From Lachnospiraceae bacterium (GTDB lineage Bacteria > Bacillota > Clostridia > Lachnospirales > Lachnospiraceae): a stretch of DNA of 64,000 bases. The position numbers and the translations under genes are program-made. Under the pieces are notes generated by a model. The model had not been told where the DNA came from. It made no database searches and saw only the letters and a list, made by a program, of their open reading frames with translations. Positions 16,062 through 24,600 of this stretch are shown one piece after another; position 1 is the first letter of the stretch, and the number at the start of each line of letters is the position of its first letter. The stretch is from assembly GCA_017427415.1 (NCBI GenBank), contig JAFRSU010000078.1, forward strand, positions 1 through 64,000, written 5' to 3'.

Positions 16062-18275
16062 ATGATCTTAAATTTTGACTTAAAAGAAGAGTACATAAAG
16101 CTCTTAAGGCTCGCTCCCGACGAGAAGATAGCCTACTGTGTACCCTACGACATAGGAGATGACGGAAAATACATAAAGGATTCCTATGTGGTAGTTACGG
16201 AGAAAAGGCTGTTTGTCCTCGAACAGGGCAGTGTAAAGAAAGAGATAAAGTTAGACGATGTATCGGAGGTTTTAAGCGAACCGATGATAGCATGCGGAGT
16301 ACTGTTCTATATACCTGCCGGAACCGGCAAAAAAGAGGATAACGGTTCAAAGAATGAGCAGATACTTGTCAGGTTCTCGTCAAAGCACCTTTCAAGGTAT
16401 GCATATATCGCAAGGGGCTGCAGGCTCTTAAAAACAGATAAGGAAGCCAGAGTATCCAGCAACGAGGACGAGACCACCTGTCCTAAGTGCGGAAGAGCTC
16501 TCCCCGGGACCAAACAATGCCCTCACTGCTCCAACAAAAAGCAGGGATTTCTGCATGAGGTAGCGGAGATGGTAAAGCCGTATCCGAAGATGATGCTGGT
16601 CATAGCAGTACTGATGCTCCTTGCTACGGCTGTCACGTTGTTTAACCCCTCCATACAGAGGATACTGATAGATGATGTCATAAAGAATCCGGACGGTACG
16701 ATAAATGATGCGCTTTTGGTCATCGGCGGCATGTTCTTACTCAGCACGAGCATAATATTTATCAATCTCGGAAAAGCATATATGTGCTCGAGGCTCGGTA
16801 CCAACATCAGCTCCGACTTAAGAAGAAAGCTCTATCAGAAGATCCAGCTGCTTTCGCTTTCGTTTATCAATGACAGAAAGCCCGGAGAACTGATGAACAG
16901 GGTAGTAAGTGATACCGCCAGGATCAACGAATTCATGGCCGATACCTTCTGTAACCTGCTCACCGTATTTATCATCTTTATCTTTGACGTGGTGATAATG
17001 GTCATACTTGACTGGAAGATGGCACTTTTGGCATTTGCCTTCATACCGGTCATGGCATATATTTCGTTTTCATTCAGAAAATTTGTGCACCGGCGTTTCC
17101 ATATGCAGTGGGTAAAATCCGACAGGATCCATTCCAACCTTCAGGATGTTATATCGGGTATGTCGGTAGTTAAGTCGTACGGAAAAGAAGAAGAGGAAGC
17201 AGAACATTTCAATGTCACTGCGGATGAATTTGCGAAAGTTCAGTTTGAGAACGAAAAATTCTGGGCGATATTCTTCCCTTCTCTGCAGTTTATAGTGAGT
17301 GTCGGAGTATACCTTGTCACCTATTTCGGCGGCGTGAGAGTCCTTGACGGCGAAAAGACCGTCGGCGAGCTTATACAGTTTATCGCATATGTGTCCATGC
17401 TCTACCAGTATGTCGGCTGGATCACCAACCTTCCAAGACAGCTTATGAACGTGGTCACATCCTTAGAGCGTATCGGCGACATCATGAGCCAGGAGCCCGA
17501 GATTTTCGATACCGAGAAATCAAAAGAGCTTAAGATCAAAGGAAATGTACGCTTAAAGGATGCATCCTTCGGATACAAATCCTATAAACCGGTACTTGAC
17601 GGAATCAATCTTGATGTAAAGCCCGGCGAGATGATAGGTCTGGTCGGAGCTTCCGGTACAGGAAAATCCACACTTATCAACCTTATCATGCACTTATATG
17701 AGGTTGACAACGGCGAGATATTGATAGACGGTACCAACATAAAGGATATCAAACTGGAAAACTATCATTCACAGATAGGTGTAGTGCTTCAGGAGACCTT
17801 CCTGTTTACCGGTACCATCCTTAACAACATAAAGTTTGCCAAACCCGATGCCACCTATGATGAAGTCATCCAGGCAGCAAAAATGGCCAATGCGCACGAA
17901 TTCATATGCCGTACGCCTGACGGATATAACACTTACTTAAGCGAAAGAGGCTTTAATCTTTCGGGCGGTGAGCGGCAGAGAATAGCTATAGCCAGAGCTA
18001 TACTGAATAATCCGGGCATACTTATCCTGGATGAGGCTACCGCAAGCCTTGATACCGAGAGTGAGTACCTGATCCAGAAGGCATTAGAGCGTCTGACAAA
18101 CGGCAGGACCACATTCGCCATAGCACACAGGCTCTCTACCCTAAAGGATGCAGACAGGCTGGTAGTCATAGACAACCACCGCATAGCGGAAGTCGGCACA
18201 CATGATGAGCTTATGGCTAAGGGAGGCATATATGCAGGCCTTGTAAATGCACAGCTCGAAATGAACGCGGGGTAA
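16062..18275 (+). CDS. ABC exporter with extra N-terminal domain and zinc ribbon (second half)
   Basis: 737 residues. Residues 1-130 are a beta-rich, PH-like domain (VVVTEKRLFVLEQGSVKKEI is typical of such domains). A zinc ribbon follows (Cys140, Cys143, Cys153, Cys156). Six membrane helices span about 170-460, and the ATPase carries Walker A GASGTGKST, signature LSGGERQR and Walker B ILILDEATASLD with AHRLST. Both exporters of this operon have intact catalytic motifs, unlike many heterodimers in which one site is degenerate. AGGAGA precedes the ATG. A large terminator closes the operon 40 bases downstream. Confidence 0.88.
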   Translation: MILNFDLKEEYIKLLRLAPDEKIAYCVPYDIGDDGKYIKDSYVVVTEKRLFVLEQGSVKKEIKLDDVSEVLSEPMIACGVLFYIPAGTGKKEDNGSKNEQILVRFSSKHLSRYAYIARGCRLLKTDKEARVSSNEDETTCPKCGRALPGTKQCPHCSNKKQGFLHEVAEMVKPYPKMMLVIAVLMLLATAVTLFNPSIQRILIDDVIKNPDGTINDALLVIGGMFLLSTSIIFINLGKAYMCSRLGTNISSDLRRKLYQKIQLLSLSFINDRKPGELMNRVVSDTARINEFMADTFCNLLTVFIIFIFDVVIMVILDWKMALLAFAFIPVMAYISFSFRKFVHRRFHMQWVKSDRIHSNLQDVISGMSVVKSYGKEEEEAEHFNVTADEFAKVQFENEKFWAIFFPSLQFIVSVGVYLVTYFGGVRVLDGEKTVGELIQFIAYVSMLYQYVGWITNLPRQLMNVVTSLERIGDIMSQEPEIFDTEKSKELKIKGNVRLKDASFGYKSYKPVLDGINLDVKPGEMIGLVGASGTGKSTLINLIMHLYEVDNGEILIDGTNIKDIKLENYHSQIGVVLQETFLFTGTILNNIKFAKPDATYDEVIQAAKMANAHEFICRTPDGYNTYLSERGFNLSGGERQRIAIARAILNNPGILILDEATASLDTESEYLIQKALERLTNGRTTFAIAHRLSTLKDADRLVVIDNHRIAEVGTHDELMAKGGIYAGLVNAQLEMNAG

Positions 18276-18314
18276 GAACGTTAAAAGCGCGGTCACTATC
18301 AAGATAATATGTAA

Positions 18315-18400
18315 AGGGCTCTGTCCGGGCAGCATCCCGGCCTGATTGACACCAAAGACAATCAGGCCCGGGAGCATACCCGTCACGAGCCCTGTTTTTA
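18315..18400 (+). terminator. Long two-stem terminator of the ABC/DUF1854 operon
   Basis: Outer stem AGGGCTC/GAGCCCT (18315-18321, 18387-18393) and inner stem CCCGGCCTGATTG with CAATCAGGCCCGGG (18336-18348, 18359-18372, one bulge), followed by GTTTTTATTTT. Confidence 0.8.
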
Positions 18401-18460
18401 TTTTATGAAAATTATTAAGACAACACCACGCTTTACAACGCTGGAGATGGAATAAGAAAA

Positions 18461-18489
18461 AATAAAACCATCACAATCAGTGATGGTTT
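18461..18489 (-). terminator. Terminator of tRNA-Leu(CAG)
   Basis: On the minus strand AAACCATCAC, loop TGATT, GTGATGGTTT, then TATTTTTTC; it lies 5 bases beyond the tRNA 3' end. Confidence 0.85.
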
Positions 18490-18493
18490 AGAG

Positions 18494-18577
18494 TGCGGAA
18501 AAAGGGACTTGAACCCTCATGAAATTGCTTTCACACGGACCTGAACCGTGCGCGTCTGCCAATTCCGCCATTTCCGC
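18494..18577 (-). tRNA. tRNA-Leu (anticodon CAG)
   Basis: 84 bases without encoded CCA. Acceptor stem GCGGAAA/TTTCCGC with discriminator A, D arm with TGGCGGAATTGGCAGAC, anticodon arm CACGG-TTCAGGT-CCGTG giving CAG, a long class II variable arm, and T loop GGTTCAAGTCC. It has its own promoter and terminator on the minus strand. Confidence 0.95.
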
Positions 18578-18598
18578 ATAAAGTAAATCGCAAGTGTC

Positions 18599-18627
18599 AT
18601 TTTAACACGGCATACGCCAAAATGCAA
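18599..18627 (-). promoter_or_regulatory. Promoter of tRNA-Leu(CAG)
   Basis: On the minus strand TTGCAT (18627-18622), 17-bp spacer, TAAAAT (18604-18599), 22 bases upstream of the tRNA. Confidence 0.75.
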
Positions 18628-18793
18628 GCACTTTTTAAAAAAGAGGCCTGCACCTTTATGTTTATCGCCTGCCGGAGTACTTTTCCGGTGCGGTGCAGGA
18701 GCAAAGACGGAAAAAAGTATAAGAGCGGGAGGGAAAACCCTGCCCGCTCTTAATAAATAGGGAGAATATTTAACGAAAAAACAAAAGTTTAGT

Positions 18794-19156
18794 TTATCTG
18801 TTATTACGGTTATTATCGGTTACTTCGTAACGGTTGGTGTTATGGTTGTAATTTGCATCGTAAGTGTTGTTATTATAGTTTCCGCTGTAATTTACATTGT
18901 CGGAGGGGCTGTAATAATCGGTATTGCAATAACCGTTGTTATAATTATTGTTGTAGTCGTTATAACGGTTAACGGAGCCTTCCGGCATTATCAGTGCTGC
19001 GATGATATAAAGGAGTACGCCCGATCCGAAGCAGCATACTGCAACAGCCCAGATGATCCTTACCAGTGTCGAATCGATATGCAGGTACTCGGCGATACCG
19101 CCACACACTCCCATGATCTTTTTATCTCTGTTACTTCTTACTAATTGTGTTCCCAT
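18794..19156 (-). CDS. PspC-domain membrane protein with Asn/Tyr-rich tail
   Basis: 120 residues. Residues 5-60 are a PspC domain (NRDKKIMGVCGGIAEYLHID, then a hydrophobic segment ending YIIAALIMPEG). PspC proteins are small membrane proteins linked to envelope-stress responses. The C-terminal half is low-complexity, dominated by Asn, Tyr and Asp, and probably disordered. The frame is open from TTG 19171, but that codon is part of the ribosome site TTGGAGGAAAAACAT, so ATG 19156 is the start. Single gene. Confidence 0.88.
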   Translation of the reverse strand: MGTQLVRSNRDKKIMGVCGGIAEYLHIDSTLVRIIWAVAVCCFGSGVLLYIIAALIMPEGSVNRYNDYNNNYNNGYCNTDYYSPSDNVNYSGNYNNNTYDANYNHNTNRYEVTDNNRNNR

Positions 19157-19328
19157 ATGTTTTTCCTCCAAAACTGCTATAAAATATATCGTATTTTCCG
19201 GATGTCCCGGAGTTAGCTGCTTTCGATGATATAGTTATATCACATCCTGATCCCGGATTAAAGTGTTTTGGCAGCGGAATAGATATACGGTTTTCCTCTT
19301 TTAAGGGAAAATAACGGTTCGATTTTTT

Positions 19329-19357
19329 TTGACACTTTACCCGCTATGGTGTAAAAT
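19329..19357 (+). promoter_or_regulatory. Consensus promoter of the AAA+ ATPase operon
   Basis: TTGACA (19329-19334), 17-bp spacer, TAAAAT (19352-19357), 23 bases before the ATG at 19380. The longer open frame would start inside this -35 element, which rules that start out. Confidence 0.85.
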
Positions 19358-19379
19358 ATACCCGGAAAGGAGTGGTTTT

Positions 19380-21380
19380 ATGAAGCTCAAACTGAATATA
19401 ACGCTTGACCCGGAATATGTCCTTACGAAAAAATATTCCGCAGTCCTGCCCATAGAAGAAATAAAAGAACAGATCTTAGCGTTGGAGCTCCCCGATACAG
19501 TCATAGACAACGAAAGCCTGACAGGACTCTCATTGCAGACGGAATATAAAAACTGCGAAGCGTTAAGGGAAGCTGTCCTTAAGATATTGATAGACGTAAC
19601 GAAACTGCCCGAAGAATGCTTTATAAAGGATATCGAAGAAAACACCTACTGTATAGATTATAACGACACCTTATCAGTGACCATATCCGAGATAGGAGCC
19701 AACGCACCTGCGGTATATGAGTCATACCGAAAGATAGAGGATAAGGTCGGCTGGGCCGAATTCAAGGAGCTCTGTCACGAGATACTCATGGTCTCACCCG
19801 AGATAAAAAGGAACTCCATATATAAAAGCTTCCTGTTCCAGAACTTTCTTATATCGGTCAATGACGGATGCGGACTGTCCACGGCACTTGATGATTTCAT
19901 GAAGCTCATATCGGATCTCGAGCTTTTTGAATTTGCCAAAAAGCAGCCCGTGATCGAAATGAGGCTGTCTACTAAGTCGGAGCCCGATTCCATGACCATA
20001 CCCGAAGCCTTAGAAGCCATATACGGGGATGACGACGGAGGCAAGCTTATATGCTTTGATATCAGCGAATATCTCGAAAAATCAAAGCACAACGAGTTGA
20101 AAAGCTTCTTAGCCAAGCTTGTGGCATGGGAGGAATCCTATATATTCTTCTTCAGGATCCCTTTCTTAGAGCCGGACGCATTTAATAATATAAGAAAGGT
20201 TCTTGCGGATGTACTGTATGTCCGTGCCATTTCCATACAGCCGTTTAACAATGACGAATTAAAGGAATGTGCAATGCGTGCTGTAAGTGAAGCGGGATAT
20301 TCCGCGGATGACCTTGTATGGGACGTATTTTTCTCAAGGATATGTGAAGAAAAGAGTGACGGACGTTTTTACGGCATACAGTCTGTCATGAAGGTAGTAT
20401 ACGAGATGCTGTGGCTTAAGGCCAAGTCGGATACACTGGCTGAGGAAAACGAAACTGGCGGGACAGGGAACGGTATCCGCAGCAAGACCATACTCCAGAA
20501 TGACATACTCTCTCTTTCGCCTTCCTTTAATAAAAAAATGCGCAACGGCTTTGACGAGCTTGCAGAGCTTATCGGAATGGAAAAGATATCCGACAGGATC
20601 AAGGAGATTGTGGCACAGGTAAAGATAGCCATAGAAAATAAGACCATGGAAAGGCCCTGCCTGCATATGCGTTTTGCAGGGGCTCCCGGTACCGGAAAAA
20701 CCACCGTGGCCAGGATATTAGGACAGATATTCCGGGAGAACGGAATACTTCGTAACGGATATTTCTTTGAATATTCCGCCCGCGACCTGTGCGGCGAGTA
20801 TATAGGTCAGACGGCACCCAAGACCAGTGCTATCTGCCGTGACGCATACGGTTCCGTACTTTTTATAGATGAGGCATATGCTCTCTATCAGGGCGATGAC
20901 AGGAATTCCGACTACGGGCGCGAGGCTCTTACTACATTAGTATCGGAGATGGAAAACCACAGGGATGATATGGTGGTAGTCATGGCCGGATACAAGGATG
21001 ACATGAACAAGCTGATGGAAGGAAATGCGGGACTTAGAAGCCGTATGCCTTTCCTGCTTGAGTTTGAGAGTTATGACCGTAAGCAGCTGTATGACATCTT
21101 TATGTCATTTGTAAAAAAGCATTTTACATATGATGAAGAATTTGCCAATGCCGCATCGGAGTATTTTGATTCATTGTCAAAGGAATACATGCAGTCCGCA
21201 GAGTTTGCAAATGCCCGATTTGTAAGGAACCTGTATGAGAGATGCTGGTCCAAGGCAGCCATGAGGACTTCCATGTCCGGAAGCTCCAGGATAACACTGA
21301 AAAAAGAGGATTTCCTCGCAGCATCCGGAGAAAAGGAATTTTCCGAGAAACTGGCTATAAAATCCAAGATCGGTTTCTAA
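19380..21380 (+). CDS. CbbX/SpoVK-like AAA+ ATPase with large unknown N-terminal region
   Basis: 666 residues. The N-terminal ~390 residues match no family I recognise. The C-terminal AAA+ module has the CbbX/SpoVK/Ycf46-like layout: RFAGAPGTGKTTVARILG (Walker A), FEYSARDLCGEYIGQTAPKT (pore-loop region), VLFIDEAYAL (Walker B), VVVMAGYKDDM and LRSRMPF (sensor and arginine finger). These ATPases remodel partner proteins. No membrane segment. Start at ATG 19380 with AAAGGAG upstream. Heads a run of co-oriented genes (YbjN-like protein, Ig-like surface protein, lgt). A second member of the class, with Sel1 repeats, is at 59528. Confidence 0.8.
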   Translation: MKLKLNITLDPEYVLTKKYSAVLPIEEIKEQILALELPDTVIDNESLTGLSLQTEYKNCEALREAVLKILIDVTKLPEECFIKDIEENTYCIDYNDTLSVTISEIGANAPAVYESYRKIEDKVGWAEFKELCHEILMVSPEIKRNSIYKSFLFQNFLISVNDGCGLSTALDDFMKLISDLELFEFAKKQPVIEMRLSTKSEPDSMTIPEALEAIYGDDDGGKLICFDISEYLEKSKHNELKSFLAKLVAWEESYIFFFRIPFLEPDAFNNIRKVLADVLYVRAISIQPFNNDELKECAMRAVSEAGYSADDLVWDVFFSRICEEKSDGRFYGIQSVMKVVYEMLWLKAKSDTLAEENETGGTGNGIRSKTILQNDILSLSPSFNKKMRNGFDELAELIGMEKISDRIKEIVAQVKIAIENKTMERPCLHMRFAGAPGTGKTTVARILGQIFRENGILRNGYFFEYSARDLCGEYIGQTAPKTSAICRDAYGSVLFIDEAYALYQGDDRNSDYGREALTTLVSEMENHRDDMVVVMAGYKDDMNKLMEGNAGLRSRMPFLLEFESYDRKQLYDIFMSFVKKHFTYDEEFANAASEYFDSLSKEYMQSAEFANARFVRNLYERCWSKAAMRTSMSGSSRITLKKEDFLAASGEKEFSEKLAIKSKIGF

Positions 21381-21413
21381 CGTGACATTTATATTAAGAA
21401 AGGATACCGGAAT

Positions 21414-21863
21414 ATGACCAAAGAAGAACTAAATACAGCTACCCAAAGACTTTTTAATATCAGTAAGGATCTTTTTGAGAAGATGTCCCAAAAAGACTCG
21501 CGTATTATAAATGAAGAAAAGTATCTGCTCGAGGGTGATTTTACCGCAGACCCCTTCAATGTACATATAAAGCTTACAATATATCCGGAGAACGGCCTCA
21601 TATCGATATTTTCCCTTCTACCGTTCGATGTGCCCCCGGCCAGATCGAACGAGGTGGCTAAGCTTCTGTGTACCATCAACTATAATGACCTGTATGCGGG
21701 GAACTACGATTACGGCGTAGAACAGGGCAAGGTCCTGCTGCGTCTTTCCATCCCGTTCAGAAACAGTATCCTATCAAAGGACCTCATAGAGGAATGCCTG
21801 CAGTACACTATCTCTACCGTATCAAAATATAACAACAAGATATTTGAGACCATCAGGGAATGA
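21414..21863 (+). CDS. YbjN-like protein
   Basis: 149 residues. The pattern resembles YbjN/type III secretion chaperone-like folds: a first helix, a central beta sheet (ADPFNVHIKLTIYPENGLISIFS), and the signature-like block NYDYGVEQGKVLLRLSIPF with a closing helix (DLIEECLQYTISTV). Such proteins bind partner proteins rather than catalyse. It is 33 bases behind the AAA+ ATPase gene with AGAAAGGA before the ATG, so it may be a partner or substrate adaptor of that ATPase; this is inference from position. Confidence 0.6.
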   Translation: MTKEELNTATQRLFNISKDLFEKMSQKDSRIINEEKYLLEGDFTADPFNVHIKLTIYPENGLISIFSLLPFDVPPARSNEVAKLLCTINYNDLYAGNYDYGVEQGKVLLRLSIPFRNSILSKDLIEECLQYTISTVSKYNNKIFETIRE

Positions 21864-21941
21864 GCAGGGTTATAAAAAACCGGAAAACTGCCGATATATT
21901 ATTACGACGTATCATGTATAGTTTTCCCGAAAGGATCTCAT

Positions 21942-23432
21942 ATGAAAAGAAAACCTTCAGATTATATAATAATAACAATATGTTTGATAATAGTCGGCCT
22001 GTTTTTGTTTAACGGAGTGAACGGTACCGGATCGGATGTAAAAGTCTCGGCAGCAGGGAGCTCCCAGATCACGCAGACCGTTGTAGCTACGCCCACTCCC
22101 GTACCGGCAGAGCTGGTGGCAAACTATTCGGGGCCTACAGTCTTAGTAGGTGAGAAATATGACAAAAACTATCTTACGGTAACCCTCTCCTACAACAACG
22201 GGACTTCGGAGATAATCACCGATTATACGGTATCAAGCGATATAGTCTTAAAACGCGGCATGAATACCCTCATCATCATGTATAAGGATATGGCAGCCAA
22301 AGCGTATGTATACGGAAGGGAATTATTAAGCATATCAGCGTCTCCTGTCAAATATGATTTCGGAGTGGGCAATATGCCTGATTCCAAGGATTTTACGGTG
22401 ATGGGCTCGTACAGTGACGGTAGTCTTGAAGTCATCCAGGATGAATTCAAAATATCCCCTGAGAGATTGGAAGAGCCTGGCAAACAGGAAGTGACCATAT
22501 CTTATGGCGGAAAAGAGACCACTTGTTATGTATTCGGAAAAGATCGGGGAAAGGTTCTCTCGCTGAGTGTAGCCTATAATAAGCCGACCATGGTCACCAA
22601 TATGAAGATAAACCGTAACGACATAACTGTTATAGCGGTTTATGATGACTTCAGCACCGAAAGGATCACAACCTATACCTTAGAGCGTGATATATATTAT
22701 GACAGCGGAAAACAGCCGCTGACAGTCACTTACGGAGGTATCACCAAATCGATAAACATCGAAGTGATCGAAAGATATATCGTGGGCTTAAAGGCAGAAT
22801 ACACCGGTGGCGTAGTAGTAGTCGGAAGACCGTTCAGAGATGCCGATATGCATGTATATCTGGAATACGTGGACGGAGAATTTGTCGAAACAAAGGATTA
22901 TACGGTACATACCCGCAAGATCAGATATATCGGCAACAATATCGTGACTGTCTACTACGGAGATAAGTTCTCGGATACCGTGGTGATAGAGGGCACGGAG
23001 CTTATAAAGCCTAATTTTGATTATGTATCATCGGGAAAGGCTTCAAACGGAGAGGCGTCCCTAAAGATCAAGACAGCCATCCCGAGATATCTGGATGAGG
23101 ACTGTATAGAGATAACCGAAGTATCGAAAAAGAAAACAAAGAAAGCCTACCGTAAGCTGAAGCTTAAAAGCGGTGACTACATAGCCTTTGACTACGGATT
23201 TGTCAATACGGATGATGAGCTTGAGCTTCCTCTTACCGCACGTATCACCATTCCTGAAGGCTATGATATGGAACACACCTTCCTTTATTATACACCCAAC
23301 AGGAAAACAGTGCTCGGACGTACCAATAAGACCATCATAAATGACAGAACATTTGAATGTACACTGTTTAAAGTAGGAACATATATGCTGGTATATTCTG
23401 AAAGTCTTACAGAAGAAGAGACCGAAGAGTAA
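21942..23432 (+). CDS. Secreted or anchored protein with repeated Ig-like (Big_3-type) domains
   Basis: 496 residues. A hydrophobic N-terminal segment (YIIITICLIIVGLFLFNGV) acts as anchor or signal. A Thr/Pro/Val linker follows, then at least four ~80-residue Ig-like repeats with the group 3 pattern (for instance VVGRPFRDADMHVYLEYVDG... and KINRNDITVIAVYDDFS), each with a TYGG or YYGD strand. The C-terminal ~110 residues form a separate beta-rich domain. Exposed on the cell surface; a role in adhesion or wall binding is likely but not shown. AAAGGA precedes the ATG. Confidence 0.75.
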   Translation: MKRKPSDYIIITICLIIVGLFLFNGVNGTGSDVKVSAAGSSQITQTVVATPTPVPAELVANYSGPTVLVGEKYDKNYLTVTLSYNNGTSEIITDYTVSSDIVLKRGMNTLIIMYKDMAAKAYVYGRELLSISASPVKYDFGVGNMPDSKDFTVMGSYSDGSLEVIQDEFKISPERLEEPGKQEVTISYGGKETTCYVFGKDRGKVLSLSVAYNKPTMVTNMKINRNDITVIAVYDDFSTERITTYTLERDIYYDSGKQPLTVTYGGITKSINIEVIERYIVGLKAEYTGGVVVVGRPFRDADMHVYLEYVDGEFVETKDYTVHTRKIRYIGNNIVTVYYGDKFSDTVVIEGTELIKPNFDYVSSGKASNGEASLKIKTAIPRYLDEDCIEITEVSKKKTKKAYRKLKLKSGDYIAFDYGFVNTDDELELPLTARITIPEGYDMEHTFLYYTPNRKTVLGRTNKTIINDRTFECTLFKVGTYMLVYSESLTEEETEE

Positions 23433-23447
23433 CTCCCGGAGGTTACA

Positions 23448-24275
23448 ATGCACCCATATCTTGAAATTGGAAATTTAAAGCTGCAGTTGTATTACCCGAT
23501 GTTTTTCATCGGGTTCGCTGCAGCTTTGCTTATATCTTATGCTTTAAGGGAAAAGTTCGGCATAAATAAAAAGGATATATTCGGGGCAGGTTTTTTCGGA
23601 CTTATAGGACTATATATCGGGGCTAAGCTGTTTTACTTTTTTACGAAGGTGCCTCAAGTATTCGGGGACTTTACTGGATTCAAGACAAGGCTTGACGCGG
23701 ATTTTTCCGGTACGCTGGACTATCTGTTCGGCGGCATGGTGTTTTACGGAGGCCTGCTCGGATTTTTATTTGGCATGTGGGTATATGCAAGGAAGAACGG
23801 ACTGACATTTTTGAAGTTTGCAGATATAGCTGCACCGGGCTTCCCGCTGGCTCATGCATTCGGACGTGCAGGATGTTTCCTCAACGGCTGCTGCTACGGG
23901 ATGGAATATCACGGACCATTGGCCGTGCACTATCCGGCAGATGCTTTAGACAAAGAGCTTGGTGCAGTCCCACGTTTCCCTGTACAGCTTTTAGAAGCCG
24001 GGTTGAACATCATATGCTTTGCCGTTCTCATGTATCTGGTGTTTAAGCGGTATCCTGAACAAAGCAGATCTGACAGCAGTCAGATCGGTAGACCGTACGG
24101 CCGTCTGCTTGGCATATATCTTTCCTATTATATAATAGTAAGGTTTATATTGGAGTTCTTCCGCGGCGATAAAATCCGCGGTATGATAGGCATTCTTTCC
24201 ACCTCGCAGGTTATCAGTCTGCTTTTGATCCCGGCGGCGGTGTGGCTGCTATTTCGGAAAAAAGATACGGCCTAA
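23448..24275 (+). CDS. lgt: Prolipoprotein diacylglyceryl transferase
   Basis: 275 residues with about seven membrane helices. Lgt transfers diacylglyceryl from phosphatidylglycerol to the lipobox Cys of prolipoproteins, the first step in lipoprotein maturation. The diagnostic block HAFGRAGCFLNGCCYG is at about residues 138-153, with the catalytic-region Tyr/His in the preceding helices and the conserved N-terminal YYPMFFIGF. GGAGG lies 6 bases before the ATG. Fifteen bases separate it from the Ig-like gene, so the two are probably co-transcribed. Confidence 0.95.
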   Translation: MHPYLEIGNLKLQLYYPMFFIGFAAALLISYALREKFGINKKDIFGAGFFGLIGLYIGAKLFYFFTKVPQVFGDFTGFKTRLDADFSGTLDYLFGGMVFYGGLLGFLFGMWVYARKNGLTFLKFADIAAPGFPLAHAFGRAGCFLNGCCYGMEYHGPLAVHYPADALDKELGAVPRFPVQLLEAGLNIICFAVLMYLVFKRYPEQSRSDSSQIGRPYGRLLGIYLSYYIIVRFILEFFRGDKIRGMIGILSTSQVISLLLIPAAVWLLFRKKDTA

Positions 24276-24307
24276 AATCTTTTATTGTAAAATAATTAAA
24301 AAAACAG

Positions 24308-24336
24308 TTGACAATTCTCATTTGGGGTGATATTAT
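24308..24336 (+). promoter_or_regulatory. Promoter of tRNA-Leu(AAG)
   Basis: TTGACA (24308-24313), 17-bp spacer, TATTAT (24331-24336); an alternative -10, TATAAT, is at 24334-24339. The tRNA begins 33 bases downstream. Confidence 0.8.
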
Positions 24337-24368
24337 AATCAAGCGTGCTGAGGTAATCGGCATGATAT

Positions 24369-24451
24369 GCGGAGTTGCTGGAATTGGCAGACAGGCATGA
24401 CTAAGGATCATGTATCGCACAGATGTGAGGGTTCAAGTCCCTTACTCCGCA
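24369..24451 (+). tRNA. tRNA-Leu (anticodon AAG), island insertion site
   Basis: 83 bases. Acceptor stem GCGGAGT/ACTCCGC with discriminator A, anticodon arm CATGA-CTAAGGA-TCATG giving AAG, class II variable arm and T loop GGTTCAAGTCC. Its last ~38 bases are repeated exactly at 35033-35073 and partly at 27342-27372, so integration restores the tRNA 3' end. Its natural terminator now lies 10.6 kb away at 35082. Confidence 0.95.
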
Positions 24452-24453
24452 TT
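24413..24453. repeat. attL: tRNA-Leu 3' end, left junction of island
   Basis: 41 bases from TATCGCACAG to CCGCATT are identical to 35033-35073. They span the variable arm end, T arm and acceptor 3' strand of the tRNA, the usual target of tyrosine integrases. Confidence 0.9.
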
Positions 24454-24494
24454 CAGAAAGTGCCTAGAATATAGGCATCGCGGGCATTTAGTCC

Positions 24495-24544
24495 TGCGAC
24501 AGTTTCGTGATAATCGTTGTAAATTTGCGACACTTATTGCGACA
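24495..24544. repeat. Candidate arm-type integrase sites, left end
   Basis: TGCGACA (24495-24501), TTGCGACAC (24525-24533) and TTGCGACA (24537-24544). The same word occurs at 27270-27278, 27292-27300 and 34972-34980, always 40-75 bases from an att copy. Confidence 0.65.
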
Positions 24545-24600
24545 TAAAAGAAAAAAGTGCTTCAGGAGTTCCTGAGGCACTTTTCTTTTGAGAAAATAGG

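Noticed and set aside
12980-18275. Cyanophycin export or metabolism operon
   Set aside because: DUF1854 is linked to cyanophycin genes in some proteobacteria, but no cyanophycin synthetase or cyanophycinase is seen here, so the substrate is left open.
18842-19144. Hydrophobic ORF on the plus strand, 100 codons
   Set aside because: It is the exact antisense of the PspC gene; Asn/Tyr codons read in reverse give Val/Ile runs.
19329-19379. Longer N-terminus of the AAA+ ATPase
   Set aside because: The TTG at 19329 is the first base of the TTGACA -35 element; the ribosome site AAAGGAG belongs to ATG 19380.
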